Shown piece by piece: positions 1-13,362 of a stretch of 28,041 bases of DNA (its first letter is position 1; the number at the start of each line of letters is the position of its first letter). Origin of the DNA: Tritrichomonas musculus (Eukaryota; Parabasalia; Tritrichomonadida; Tritrichomonadidae); NCBI GenBank assembly GCA_039105265.1, contig JAPFFF010000277.1:1-28041 (forward strand), given 5' to 3'. The notes beneath the pieces were generated by a model that did no database searches, was not told the DNA's origin, and worked only from the letters and a program-made list of their open reading frames with translations. A program made the position numbers and the translations under genes.

Positions 1-1048
1 AAATCGTTTATAATTATCTTACAAAAGTGTTTGAGATTTGTGTTTTATTTAACTCTGTTCATTTGTGAGAAACGTTTGAATAAGAATAACTGAGATTAAG
101 CTTTAATTTTTACTGATTTTACTTAATTTCGAAATCGTTTTTAATTATCTTACAAAAGTGTTTGAGATTTGTGTTTTATTTAACTCTGTTCATTTGTGAG
201 AAACGTTTGAATAAGAATAACTGAGATTAAGCTTTAATTTTTACTGATTTTACTTAATTTCGAAATCGTTTTTAATTATCTTACAAAAGTGTTTGAGATT
301 TGTGTTTTATTTAACTCTGTTCATTTGTGAGAAACGTTTGAATAAGAATAACTGAGATTAAGCTTTAATTTTTATTGATTTTACTTAATTTCGAAATCGT
401 TTTTAATTATCTTACAAAAGTGTTTGAGATTTGTGTTTTATTTAACTCTGTTCATTTGTGAGAAATGTTAGAATAAGAATAACTGAGATTAAGCTTTAAT
501 TTTTACTGATTTTACTTAATTTCGAAATCGTTTTTAATTATCTTACAAAAGTGTTTGAGATTTGTGTTTTATTTAACTCTGTTCATTTGTGAGAAATGTT
601 AGAATAAGAATAACTGAGATTAAGCTTTAATTTTTACTGATTTTACTTAATTTCGAAATCGTTTTTAATTATCTTACAAAAGTGTTTGAGATTTGTGTTT
701 TATTTAACTCTGTTCATTTGTGAGAAATGTTAGAATAAGAATAACTGAGATTAAGCTTTAATTTTTACTGATTTTACTTAATTTCGAAATCGTTTTTAAT
801 TATCTTACAAAAGTGTTTGAGATTTGTGTTTTATTTAACTCTGTTCATTTGTGAGAAACGTTAGAATAAGAATAACTGAGATTAAGCTTTAATTTTTACT
901 GATTTTACTTAATTTCGAAATCGTTTTTAATTATCTTACAAAAGTGTTTGAGATTTGTGTTTTATTTAACTCTGTTCATTTGTGAGAAACGTTTGAATAA
1001 GAATAACTGAGATTAAGCTTTAATTTTTACTGATTTTACTTAATTTCG
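1..1048. repeat. Eight-monomer block, left copy
   Basis: The order of states is A10-P, P, P with T113, Q, Q, Q, CGTTAGAA, P. It matches 2621-3668 at an offset of 2620 bp (20 monomers) except at the third unit, which is Q in the other copy. The rare CGTTAGAA units at 787 and 3407 anchor the match. The left end is cut by the window. Confidence 0.7.
132..262. repeat. Reference monomer (P type, consensus-like, 131 bp)
   Basis: I use this unit as the phase reference. Near-invariant stretches are 12-21, 23-39, 41-58, 63-72 and 123-131 running into 1-5 of the next unit. Landmarks are the 10-bp palindrome ATTTCGAAAT (126-131 plus 1-4 of the next unit), the 8-bp palindrome AAACGTTT (70-77), a GAATAA doublet (78-89), AAGCTT (98-103), and TTTTACT twice, 9 bp apart (108-114 and 117-123). 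Variable positions over the window are mainly 6, 10, 11, 22, 40, 59, 60, 62, 73, 77, 80, 90, 94, 98, 99, 101, 108, 113 and 122. The start is arbitrary; a satellite unit has no true beginning. Confidence 0.95.
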
Positions 1049-1179
1049 AAATCGTTTTTAATTATCTTACAAAAGTGTTTGAGATTTGTGTTTTATTTAA
1101 CTCTGTTCATTTGTGAGAAATGTTAGAATAAGAATAACTGAGATTAAGCTTTAATCTTTATTGATTTTACTTAATTTCG

Positions 1180-1310
1180 AAATCGTTTTTAATTATCTTA
1201 CAAAAGTGTTTGAGATTTGTGTTTTATTTAACTCTGTTCACTTGTGAGAAACGTTTGAATAAGAATAATTGATATTGCGATTTAATTTTTACTGATTTTA
1301 CTTAATTTCG
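1180..1310. repeat. Isolated D-type monomer
   Basis: The first divergent unit in the window: C62, P at 73-80, TTGATATTGCG at 90-100 with A101. AAGCTT at 98-103 is lost. The preceding unit ends with C108/T113, the D-associated state, while this unit itself has T108/C113. The foreign tract therefore starts before position 108 of the preceding unit and ends between 101 and 108 of this one. Confidence 0.85.
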
Positions 1311-2620
1311 AAATCGTTTTTAATTATCTTACAAAAGTGTTTGAGATTTGTGTTTTATTTAACTCTGTTCATTTGTGAGAAATGTTAGAATAAGAATAAC
1401 TGAGATTAAGCTTTAATTTTTACTGATTTTACTTAATTTCGAAATCGTTTTTAATTATCTTACAAAAGTGTTTGAGATTTGTGTTTTATTTAACTCTGTT
1501 CATTTGTGAGAAACGTTTGAATAAGAATAACTGAGATTAAGCTTTAATTTTTACTGATTTTACTTAATTTCGAAATCGTTTTTAATTATCTTACAAAAGT
1601 GTTTGAGATTTGTGTTTTATTTAACTCTGTTCATTTGTGAGAAACGTTTGAATAAGAATAACTGAGATTAAGCTTTAATTTTTACTGATTTTACTTAATT
1701 TCGAAATCGTTTTTAATTATCTTACAAAAGTGTTTGAGATTTGTGTTTTATTTAACTCTGTTCATTTGTGAGAAATGTTAGAATAAGAATAACTGAGATT
1801 AAGCTTTAATTTTTACTGATTTTACTTAATTTCGAAATCGTTTTTAATTATCTTACAAAAGTGTTTGAGATTTGTGTTTTATTTAACTCTGTTCATTTGT
1901 GAGAAACGTTTGAATAAGAATAACTGAGATTAAGCTTTAATTTTTACTGATTTTACTTAATTTCGAAATCGTTTTTAATTATCTTACAAAAGTGTTTGAG
2001 ATTTGTGTTTTATTTAACTCTGTTCATTTGTGAGAAACGTTTGAATAAGAATAACTGAGATTAAGCTTTAATTTTTACTGATTTTACTTAATTTCGAAAT
2101 CGTTTTTAATTATCTTACAAAAGTGTTTGAGATTTGTGTTTTATTTAACTCTGTTCATTTGTGAGAAATGTTAGAATAAGAATAACTGAGATTAAGCTTT
2201 AATTTTTACTGATTTTACTTAATTTCGAAATCGTTTTTAATTATCTTACAAAAGTGTTTGAGATTTGTGTTTTATTTAACTCTGTTCATTTGTGAGAAAT
2301 GTTAGAATAAGAATAACTGAGATTAAGCTTTAATTTTTACTGATTTTACTTAATTTCGAAATCGTTTATAATTATCTTACAAAAGTGTTTGAGATTTGTG
2401 TTTTATTTAACTCTGTTCATTTGTGAGAAACGTTTGAATAAGAATAACTGAGATTAAGCTTTAATTTTTACTGATTTTACTTAATTTCGAAATCGTTTTT
2501 AATTATCTTACAAAAGTGTTTGAGATTTGTGTTTTATTTAACTCTGTTCATTTGTGAGAAACGTTTGAATAAGAATAACTGAGATTAAGCTTTAATTTTT
2601 ACTGATTTTACTTAATTTCG

Positions 2621-3668
2621 AAATCGTTTATAATTATCTTACAAAAGTGTTTGAGATTTGTGTTTTATTTAACTCTGTTCATTTGTGAGAAACGTTTGAA
2701 TAAGAATAACTGAGATTAAGCTTTAATTTTTACTGATTTTACTTAATTTCGAAATCGTTTTTAATTATCTTACAAAAGTGTTTGAGATTTGTGTTTTATT
2801 TAACTCTGTTCATTTGTGAGAAACGTTTGAATAAGAATAACTGAGATTAAGCTTTAATTTTTACTGATTTTACTTAATTTCGAAATCGTTTTTAATTATC
2901 TTACAAAAGTGTTTGAGATTTGTGTTTTATTTAACTCTGTTCATTTGTGAGAAATGTTAGAATAAGAATAACTGAGATTAAGCTTTAATTTTTACTGATT
3001 TTACTTAATTTCGAAATCGTTTTTAATTATCTTACAAAAGTGTTTGAGATTTGTGTTTTATTTAACTCTGTTCATTTGTGAGAAATGTTAGAATAAGAAT
3101 AACTGAGATTAAGCTTTAATTTTTACTGATTTTACTTAATTTCGAAATCGTTTTTAATTATCTTACAAAAGTGTTTGAGATTTGTGTTTTATTTAACTCT
3201 GTTCATTTGTGAGAAATGTTAGAATAAGAATAACTGAGATTAAGCTTTAATTTTTACTGATTTTACTTAATTTCGAAATCGTTTTTAATTATCTTACAAA
3301 AGTGTTTGAGATTTGTGTTTTATTTAACTCTGTTCATTTGTGAGAAATGTTAGAATAAGAATAACTGAGATTAAGCTTTAATTTTTACTGATTTTACTTA
3401 ATTTCGAAATCGTTTTTAATTATCTTACAAAAGTGTTTGAGATTTGTGTTTTATTTAACTCTGTTCATTTGTGAGAAACGTTAGAATAAGAATAACTGAG
3501 ATTAAGCTTTAATTTTTACTGATTTTACTTAATTTCGAAATCGTTTTTAATTATCTTACAAAAGTGTTTGAGATTTGTGTTTTATTTAACTCTGTTCATT
3601 TGTGAGAAACGTTTGAATAAGAATAACTGAGATTAAGCTTTAATTTTTACTGATTTTACTTAATTTCG
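2621..3668. repeat. Eight-monomer block, right copy of 1-1048
   Basis: Same series of monomer states as 1-1048 at an offset of 20 monomers. Seven of eight units agree in all tracked states. The shared rare CGTTAGAA unit (3407-3537) makes a chance match unlikely. Confidence 0.7.
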
Positions 3669-5371
3669 AAATCGTTTTTAATTATCTTACAAAAGTGTTT
3701 GAGATTTGTGTTTTATTTAACTCTGTTCATTTGTGAGAAATGTTAGAATAAGAATAACTGAGATTAAGCTTTAATTTTTACTGATTTTACTTAATTTCGA
3801 AATCGTTTTTAATTATCTTACAAAAGTGTTTGAGATTTGTGTTTTATTTAACTCTGTTCATTTGTGAGAAATGTTAGAATAAGAATAACTGAGATTAAGC
3901 TTTAATTTTTATTGATTTTACTTAATTTCGAAATCGTTTTTAATTATCTTACAAAAGTGTTTGAGATTTGTGTTTTATTTAACTCTGTTCATTTGTGAGA
4001 AATGTTAGAATAAGAATAACTGAGATTAAGCTTTAATTTTTACTGATTTTACTTAATTTCGAAATCGTTTTTAATTATCTTACAAAAGTGTTTGAGATTT
4101 GTGTTTTATTTAACTCTGTTCATTTGTGAGAAATGTTAGAATAAGAATAACTGAGATTAAGCTTTAATTTTTACTGATTTTACTTAATTTCGAAATCGTT
4201 TTTAATTATCTTACAAAAGTGTTTGAGATTTGTGTTTTATTTAACTCTGTTCACTTGTGAGAAACGTTTGAATAAGAATAACTGAGATTAAGCTTTAATT
4301 TTTACTGATTTTACTTAATTTCGAAATCGTTTTTAATTATCTTACAAAAGTGTTTGAGATTTGTGTTTTATTTAACTCTGTTCATTTGTGAGAAATGTTA
4401 GATTAAGAATAACTGAGATTAAGCTTTAATTTTTACTGATTTTACTTAATTTCGAAATCGTTTTTAATTATCTTACAAAAGTGTTTGAGATTTGTGTTTT
4501 ATTTAACTCTGTTCATTTGTGAGAAACGTTTGAATAAGAATAACTGAGATTAAGCTTTAATTTTTACTGATTTTACTTAATTTCGAAATCGTTTATAATT
4601 ATCTTACAAAAGTGTTTGAGATTTGTGTTTTATTTAACTCTGTTCATTTGTGAGAAATGTTAGATTAAGAATAACTGAGATTAAGCTTTAATTTTTACTG
4701 ATTTTACTTAATTTCGAAATCGTTTATAATTATCTTACAAAAGTGTTTGAGATTTGTGTTTTATTTAACTCTGTTCATTTGTGAGAAACGTTTGAATAAG
4801 AATAACTGAGATTAAGCTTTAATTTTTACTGATTTTACTTAATTTCGAAATCGTTTATAATTATCTTACAAAAGTGTTTGAGATTTGTGTTTTATTTAAC
4901 TCTGTTCATTTGTGAGAAATGTTAGATTAAGAATAACTGAGATTAAGCTTTAATTTTTATTGATTTTACTTAATTTCGAAATCGTTTTTAATTATCTTAC
5001 AAAAGTGTTTGAGATTTGTGTTTTATTTAACTCTGTTCATTTGTGAGAAATGTTAGATTAAGAATAACTGAGATTAAGCTTTAATTTTTACTGATTTTAC
5101 TTAATTTCGAAATCGTTTTTAATTATCTTACAAAAGTGTTTGAGATTTGTGTTTTATTTAACTCTGTTCATTTGTGAGAAATGTTAGAATAAGAATAACT
5201 GAGATTAAGCTTTAATTTTTACTGATTTTACTTAATTTCGAAATCGTTTTTAATTATCTTACAAAAGTGTTTGAGATTTGTGTTTTATTTAACTCTGTTC
5301 ATTTGTGAGAAATGTTAGATTAAGAATAACTGAGATTAAGCTTTAATCTTTATTGATTTTACTTAATTTCG

Positions 5372-5502
5372 AAATCGTTTTTAATTATCTTACAAAAGTG
5401 TTTGAGATTTGTGTTTTATTTAACTCTGTTCATTTGTGAGAAACGTTTGAATAAGAATAATTGATATTGCGATTTAATCTTTATTGATTTTACTTAATTT
5501 CG
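5372..5502. repeat. Isolated D-type monomer without C62
   Basis: Carries P, D and C108/T113 but has the common T at position 62, unlike most D units. The preceding unit (5241-5371) is R with C108/T113, so the foreign tract again begins late in the previous monomer. It lies 32 monomers (4192 bp) after the D unit at 1180. Confidence 0.84.
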
Positions 5503-6681
5503 AAATCGTTTTTAATTATCTTACAAAAGTGTTTGAGATTTGTGTTTTATTTAACTCTGTTCATTTGTGAGAAACGTTTGAATAAGAATAACTGAGATTA
5601 AGCTTTAATTTTTACTGATTTTACTTAATTTCGAAATCGTTTATAATTATCTTACAAAAGTGTTTGAGATTTGTGTTTTATTTAACTCTGTTCATTTGTG
5701 AGAAATGTTAGATTAAGAATAACTGAGATTAAGCTTTAATTTTTACTGATTTTACTTAATTTCGAAATCGTTTTTAATTATCTTACAAAAGTGTTTGAGA
5801 TTTGTGTTTTATTTAACTCTGTTCATTTGTGAGAAACGTTTGAATAAGAATAACTGAGATTAAGCTTTAATTTTTACTGATTTTACTTAATTTCGAAATC
5901 GTTTTTAATTATCTTACAAAAGTGTTTGAGATTTGTGTTTTATTTAACTCTGTTCATTTGTGAGAAACGTTTGAATAAGAATAACTGAGATTAAGCTTTA
6001 ATTTTTACTGATTTTACTTAATTTCGAAATCGTTTTTAATTATCTTACAAAAGTGTTTGAGATTTGTGTTTTATTTAACTCTGTTCATTTGTGAGAAACG
6101 TTTGAATAAGAATAACTGAGATTAAGCTTTAATTTTTACTGATTTTACTTAATTTCGAAATCGTTTTTAATTATCTTACAAAAGTGTTTGAGATTTGTGT
6201 TTTATTTAACTCTGTTCATTTGTGAGAAATGTTAGATTAAGAATAACTGAGATTAAGCTTTAATCTTTATTGATTTTACTTAATTTCGAAATCGTTTTTA
6301 ATTATCTTACAAAAGTGTTTGAGATTTGTGTTTTATTTAACTCTGTTCATTTGTGAGAAATGTTAGATTAAGAATAACTGAGATTAAGCTTTAATTTTTA
6401 CTGATTTTACTTAATTTCGAAATCGTTTTTAATTATCTTATAAAAGTGTTTGAGATTTGTGTTTTATTTAACTCTGTTCATTTGTGAGAAATGTTAGATT
6501 AAGAATAACTGAGATTAAGCTTTAATTTTTACTGATTTTACTTAATTTCGAAATCGTTTTTAATTATCTTACAAAAGTGTTTGAGATTTATGTTTTATTT
6601 AACTCTGTTCATTTGTGAGAAACGTTTGAATAAGAATAACTGAGATTAAGCTTTAATTTTTACTGATTTTACTTAATTTCG

Positions 6682-7598
6682 AAATCGTTTTTAATTATCT
6701 TACAAAAGTGTTTGAGATTTGTGTTTTATTTAACTCTGTTCATTTGTGAGAAATGTTAGATTAAGAATAACTGAGATTAAGCTTTAATCTTTATTGATTT
6801 TACTTAATTTCGAAATCGTTTTTAATTATCTTACAAAAGTGTTTGAGATTTGTGTTTTATTTAACTCTGTTCACTTGTGAGAAACGTTTGAATAAGAATA
6901 ATTGATATTGCGATTTAATCTTTATTGATTTTACTTAATTTCGAAATCGTTTTTAATTATCTTACAAAAGTGTTTGAGATTTGTGTTTTATTTAACTCTG
7001 TTCATTTGTGAGAAATGTTAGATTAAGAATAACTGAGATTAAGCTTTAATTTTTACTGATTTTACTTAATTTCGAAATCGTTTTTAATTATCTTACAAAA
7101 GTGTTTGAGATTTGTGTTTTATTTAACTCTGTTCATTTGTGAGAAACGTTTGAATAAGAATAACTGAGATTAAGCTTTAATTTTTACTGATTTTACTTAA
7201 TTTCGAAATCGTTTTTAATTATCTTACAAAAGTGTTTGAGATTTGTGTTTTATTTAACTCTGTTCATTTGTGAGAAACGTTTGAATAAGAATAATTGAGA
7301 TTAAGCTTTAATTTTTACTGATTTTACTTAATTTCGAAATCGTTTTTAATTATCTTATAAAAGTGTTTGAGATTTGTGTTTTATTTAACTCTGTTCATTT
7401 GTGAGAAATGTTAGATTAAGAATAACTGAGATTAAGCTTTAATTTTTACTGATTTTACTTAATTTCGAAATCGTTTTTAATTATCTTACAAAAGTGTTTG
7501 AGATTTGTGTTTTATTTAACTCTGTTCATTTGTGAGAAACGTTTGAATAAGAATAACTGAGATTAAGCTTTAATTTTTACTGATTTTACTTAATTTCG
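6682..7598. repeat. Seven-monomer higher-order module, copy 1
   Basis: Ordered states: R with C108/T113; C62-P-D with C108/T113; R; P; P; T22-R; P. The total is 917 bp. The same series occurs at 10874, 14542 and 17424. The only difference found here is T instead of C at 7295 (position 90 of the fifth unit). The D unit is 6813-6943. Confidence 0.85.
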
Positions 7599-9643
7599 AA
7601 ATCGTTTTTAATTATCTTACAAAAGTGTTTGAGATTTGTGTTTTATTTAACTCTGTTCATTTGTGAGAAACGTTTGAATAAGAATAACTGAGATTAAGCT
7701 TTAATTTTTACTGATTTTACTTAATTTCGAAATCGTTTTTAATTATCTTACAAAAGTGTTTGAGATTTGTGTTTTATTTAACTCTGTTCATTTGTGAGAA
7801 ATGTTAGATTAAGAATAACTGAGATTAAGCTTTAATTTTTACTGATTTTACTTAATTTCGAAATCGTTTTTAATTATCTTACAAAAGTGTTTGAGATTTG
7901 TGTTTTATTTAACTCTGTTCATTTGTGAGAAATGTTAGATTAAGAATAACTGAGATTAAGCTTTAATTTTTACTGATTTTACTTAATTTCGAAATCGTTT
8001 ATAATTATCTTACAAAAGTGTTTGAGATTTGTGTTTTATTTAACTCTGTTCATTTGTGAGAAACGTTTGAATAAGAATAACTGAGATTAAGCTTTAATTT
8101 TTATTGATTTTACTTAATTTCGAAATCGTTTTTAATTATCTTACAAAAGTGTTTGAGATTTGTGTTTTATTTAACTCTGTTCATTTGTGAGAAACGTTTG
8201 AATAAGAATAACTGAGATTAAGCTTTAATTTTTACTGATTTTACTTAATTTCGAAATCGTTTATAATTATCTTACAAAAGTGTTTGAGATTTGTGTTTTA
8301 TTTAACTCTGTTCATTTGTGAGAAACGTTTGAATAAGAATAACTGAGATTAAGCTTTAATTTTTACTGATTTTACTTAATTTCGAAATCGTTTTTAATTA
8401 TCTTACAAAAGTGTTTGAGATTTGTGTTTTATTTAACTCTGTTCATTTGTGAGAAACGTTTGAATAAGAATAACTGAGATTAAGCTTTAATTTTTACTGA
8501 TTTTACTTAATTTCGAAATCGTTTTTAATTATCTTACAAAAGTGTTTGAGATTTGTGTTTTATTTAACTCTGTTCATTTGTGAGAAATGTTAGATTAAGA
8601 ATAACTGAGATTAAGCTTTAATTTTTACTGATTTTACTTAATTTCGAAATCGTTTTTAATTATCTTATAAAAGTGTTTGAGATTTGTGTTTTATTTAACT
8701 CTGTTCATTTGTGAGAAATGTTAGATTAAGAATAACTGAGATTAAGCTTTAATTTTTACTGATTTTACTTAATTTCGAAATCGTTTTTAATTATCTTACA
8801 AAAGTGTTTGAGATTTGTGTTTTATTTAACTCTGTTCATTTGTGAGAAATGTTAGATTAAGAATAACTGAGATTAAGCTTTAATTTTTACTGATTTTACT
8901 TAATTTCGAAATCGTTTTTAATTATCTTACAAAAGTGTTTGAGATTTATGTTTTATTTAACTCTGTTCATTTGTGAGAAATGTTAGATTAAGAATAACTG
9001 AGATTAAGCTTTAATTTTTACTGATTTTACTTAATTTCGAAATCGTTTTTAATTATCTTACAAAAGTGTTTGAGATTTGTGTTTTATTTAACTCTGTTCA
9101 TTTGTGAGAAATGTTAGATTAAGAATAACTGAGATTAAGCTTTAATTTTTACTGATTTTACTTAATTTCGAAATCGTTTTTAATTATCTTACAAAAGTGT
9201 TTGAGATTTATGTTTTATTTAACTCTGTTCATTTGTGAGAAACGTTTGAATAAGAATAACTGAGATTAAGCTTTAATTTTTACTGATTTTACTTAATTTC
9301 GAAATCGTTTTTAATTATCTTACAAAAGTGTTTGAGATTTGTGTTTTATTTAACTCTGTTCATTTGTGAGAAATGTTAGATTAAGAATAACTGAGATTAA
9401 GCTTTAATTTTTACTGATTTTACTTAATTTCGAAATCGTTTTTAATTATCTTACAAAAGTGTTTGAGATTTGTGTTTTATTTAACTCTGTTCATTTGTGA
9501 GAAATGTTAGATTAAGAATAACTGAGATTAAGCTTTAATTTTTATTGATTTTACTTAATTTCGAAATCGTTTTTAATTATCTTATAAAAGTGTTTGAGAT
9601 TTGTGTTTTATTTAACTCTGTTCATTTGTGAGAAATGTTAGAT

Positions 9644-11851
9644 TAAGAATAACTGAGATTAAGCTTTAATTTTTACTGATTTTACTTAATTTCGAAATCG
9701 TTTTTAATTATCTTACAAAAGTGTTTGAGATTTGTGTTTTATTTAACTCTGTTCATTTGTGAGAAATGTTAGATTAAGAATAACTGAGATTAAGCTTTAA
9801 TTTTTACTGATTTTACTTAATTTCGAAATCGTTTTTAATTATCTTACAAAAGTGTTTGAGATTTGTGTTTTATTTAACTCTGTTCACTTGTGAGAAACGT
9901 TTGAATAAGAATAACTGAGATTAAGCTTTAATTTTTACTGATTTTACTTAATTTCGAAATCGTTTTTAATTATCTTATAAAAGTGTTTGAGATTTGTGTT
10001 TTATTTAACTCTGTTCATTTGTGAGAAATGTTAGATTAAGAATAACTGAGATTAAGCTTTAATTTTTACTGATTTTACTTAATTTCGAAATCGTTTTTAA
10101 TTATCTTACAAAAGTGTTTGAGATTTGTGTTTTATTTAACTCTGTTCATTTGTGAGAAACGTTTGAATAAGAATAACTGAGATTAAGCTTTAATTTTTAC
10201 TGATTTTACTTAATTTCGAAATCGTTTATAATTATCTTACAAAAGTGTTTGAGATTTGTGTTTTATTTAACTCTGTTCATTTGTGAGAAATGTTAGATTA
10301 AGAATAACTGAGATTAAGCTTTAATTTTTACTGATTTTACTTAATTTCGAAATCGTTTATAATTATCTTACAAAAGTGTTTGAGATTTGTGTTTTATTTA
10401 ACTCTGTTCATTTGTGAGAAACGTTTGAATAAGAATAACTGAGATTAAGCTTTAATTTTTACTGATTTTACTTAATTTCGAAATCGTTTATAATTATCTT
10501 ACAAAAGTGTTTGAGATTTGTGTTTTATTTAACTCTGTTCATTTGTGAGAAATGTTAGATTAAGAATAACTGAGATTAAGCTTTAATTTTTATTGATTTT
10601 ACTTAATTTCGAAATCGTTTTTAATTATCTTATAAAAGTGTTTGAGATTTGTGTTTTATTTAACTCTGTTCATTTGTGAGAAATGTTAGATTAAGAATAA
10701 CTGAGATTAAGCTTTAATTTTTACTGATTTTACTTAATTTCGAAATCGTTTTTAATTATCTTACAAAAGTGTTTGAGATTTGTGTTTTATTTAACTCTGT
10801 TCATTTGTGAGAAATGTTAGATTAAGAATAACTGAGATTAAGCTTTAATTTTTACTGATTTTACTTAATTTCGAAATCGTTTTTAATTATCTTACAAAAG
10901 TGTTTGAGATTTGTGTTTTATTTAACTCTGTTCATTTGTGAGAAATGTTAGATTAAGAATAACTGAGATTAAGCTTTAATCTTTATTGATTTTACTTAAT
11001 TTCGAAATCGTTTTTAATTATCTTACAAAAGTGTTTGAGATTTGTGTTTTATTTAACTCTGTTCACTTGTGAGAAACGTTTGAATAAGAATAATTGATAT
11101 TGCGATTTAATCTTTATTGATTTTACTTAATTTCGAAATCGTTTTTAATTATCTTACAAAAGTGTTTGAGATTTGTGTTTTATTTAACTCTGTTCATTTG
11201 TGAGAAATGTTAGATTAAGAATAACTGAGATTAAGCTTTAATTTTTACTGATTTTACTTAATTTCGAAATCGTTTTTAATTATCTTACAAAAGTGTTTGA
11301 GATTTGTGTTTTATTTAACTCTGTTCATTTGTGAGAAACGTTTGAATAAGAATAACTGAGATTAAGCTTTAATTTTTACTGATTTTACTTAATTTCGAAA
11401 TCGTTTTTAATTATCTTACAAAAGTGTTTGAGATTTGTGTTTTATTTAACTCTGTTCATTTGTGAGAAACGTTTGAATAAGAATAACTGAGATTAAGCTT
11501 TAATTTTTACTGATTTTACTTAATTTCGAAATCGTTTTTAATTATCTTATAAAAGTGTTTGAGATTTGTGTTTTATTTAACTCTGTTCATTTGTGAGAAA
11601 TGTTAGATTAAGAATAACTGAGATTAAGCTTTAATTTTTACTGATTTTACTTAATTTCGAAATCGTTTTTAATTATCTTACAAAAGTGTTTGAGATTTGT
11701 GTTTTATTTAACTCTGTTCATTTGTGAGAAACGTTTGAATAAGAATAACTGAGATTAAGCTTTAATTTTTACTGATTTTACTTAATTTCGAAATCGTTTT
11801 TAATTATCTTACAAAAGTGTTTGAGATTTGTGTTTTATTTAACTCTGTTCA
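9644..11851. repeat. 2.2-kb duplicated block, left copy
   Basis: About 17 monomers matching 13312-15519 at an offset of 3668 bp. The one difference I see is in the eleventh complete-unit region: the right copy has C where this copy has T at position 62 (base 14079). It contains the A10 series at 10219, 10350 and 10481 and module copy 2. Boundaries were taken as the last differing variant on each side. Confidence 0.78.
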
Positions 11852-12141
11852 CTTGTGAGAAACGTTTGAATAAGAATAACTGAGATTAAGCTTTAATTTT
11901 TACTGATTTTACTTAATTTCGAAATCGTTTTTAATTATCTTACAAAAGTGTTTGAGATTTGTGTTTTATTTAACTCTGTTCATTTGTGAGAAACGTTTGA
12001 ATAAGAATAATTGATATTGCGCTTTAATTTTTACTGATTTTACTTAATTTCGAAATCGTTTTTAATTATCTTACAAAAGTGTTTGAGATTTGTGTTTTAT
12101 TTAACTCTGTTCATTTGTGAGAAATGTTAGATTAAGAATAA
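10823..12141. repeat. 1.3-kb duplicated block, left copy
   Basis: About ten monomers matching 17373-18691 at an offset of 6550 bp (50 monomers). It includes module copy 2, the following C62-P unit and the variant D unit 11922-12052. The match ends at position 89 of the next monomer, where the other copy has a private T90. Confidence 0.76.
10874..11790. repeat. Seven-monomer higher-order module, copy 2
   Basis: Same seven ordered monomer states as copy 1, beginning exactly 4192 bp (32 monomers) later. The D unit is 11005-11135. It is followed by C62-P and then a variant D unit (11922-12052), a continuation shared with copy 4 but not with copy 3. Confidence 0.87.
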
Positions 12142-12648
12142 CTGAGATTAAGCTTTAATTTTTACTGATTTTACTTAATTTCGAAATCGTTTTTAATTAT
12201 CTTACAAAAGTGTTTGAGATTTGTGTTTTATTTAACTCTGTTCATTTGTGAGAAATGTTAGATTAAGAATAACTGAGATTAAGCTTTAATTTTTACTGAT
12301 TTTACTTAATTTCGAAATCGTTTATAATTATCTTACAAAAGTGTTTGAGATTTGTGTTTTATTTAACTCTGTTCATTTGTGAGAAACGTTTGAATAAGAA
12401 TAACTGAGATTAAGCTTTAATTTTTACTGATTTTACTTAATTTCGAAATCGTTTTTAATTATCTTACAAAAGTGTTTGAGATTTGTGTTTTATTTAACTC
12501 TGTTCATTTGTGAGAAACGTTTGAATAAGAATAACTGAGATTAAGCTTTAATTTTTACTGATTTTACTTAATTTCGAAATCGTTTTTAATTATCTTACAA
12601 AAGTGTTTGAGATTTGTGTTTTATTTAACTCTGTTCATTTGTGAGAAA
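11740..12648. repeat. 0.9-kb duplicated block containing a variant D unit, left copy
   Basis: Matches 15932-16840 at an offset of 4192 bp (32 monomers). Core order: C62-P; P with D but C101 (11922-12052); R; R; A10-P; P. The D segment here keeps C101 and T108/C113, so its right-hand edge lies right at the 100/101 boundary. Confidence 0.75.
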
Positions 12649-13362
12649 TGTTAGATTAAGAATAACTGAGATTAAGCTTTAATTTTTACTGATTTTACTT
12701 AATTTCGAAATCGTTTTTAATTATCTTACAAAAGTGTTTGAGATTTGTGTTTTATTTAACTCTGTTCACTTGTGAGAAACGTTTGAATAAGAATAACTGA
12801 GATTAAGCTTTAATTTTTACTGATTTTACTTAATTTCGAAATCGTTTTTAATTATCTTATAAAAGTGTTTGAGATTTGTGTTTTATTTAACTCTGTTCAT
12901 TTGTGAGAAATGTTAGATTAAGAATAACTGAGATTAAGCTTTAATTTTTACTGATTTTACTTAATTTCGAAATCGTTTTTAATTATCTTACAAAAGTGTT
13001 TGAGATTTGTGTTTTATTTAACTCTGTTCATTTGTGAGAAACGTTTGAATAAGAATAACTGAGATTAAGCTTTAATTTTTACTGATTTTACTTAATTTCG
13101 AAATCGTTTATAATTATCTTACAAAAGTGTTTGAGATTTGTGTTTTATTTAACTCTGTTCATTTGTGAGAAATGTTAGATTAAGAATAACTGAGATTAAG
13201 CTTTAATTTTTACTGATTTTACTTAATTTCGAAATCGTTTATAATTATCTTACAAAAGTGTTTGAGATTTGTGTTTTATTTAACTCTGTTCATTTGTGAG
13301 AAACGTTTGAATAAGAATAACTGAGATTAAGCTTTAATTTTTACTGATTTTACTTAATTTCG
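12577..13362. repeat. Six-monomer tandem duplication, first unit
   Basis: Ordered states: R; C62-P; T22-R; P; A10-R; A10-P. This is 786 bp and is followed directly by the same series at 13363-14148. The same six states also occur at 9695-10480. Confidence 0.82.

Larger units (their letters stand above)
1..4323. repeat. Left array domain (P/Q monomers)
   Basis: Thirty-three monomers. At 73-80 they carry CGTTTGAA (P) or TGTTAGAA (Q, about 16 units), plus two CGTTAGAA units starting at 787 and 3407. The TGTTAGAT (R) form that dominates further right is absent. So are T22, A40, Y, a122 and T6/C11. One D unit lies at 1180. The restriction of whole variant classes to one stretch shows that homogenisation acted locally. 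The domain continues beyond base 1. Confidence 0.88.

Noticed and set aside
126-142. CENP-B box-like TTTCGAAATCG
   Set aside because: It shares TTCG with the box but lacks the A and CGGG positions of the core consensus, so it does not qualify.
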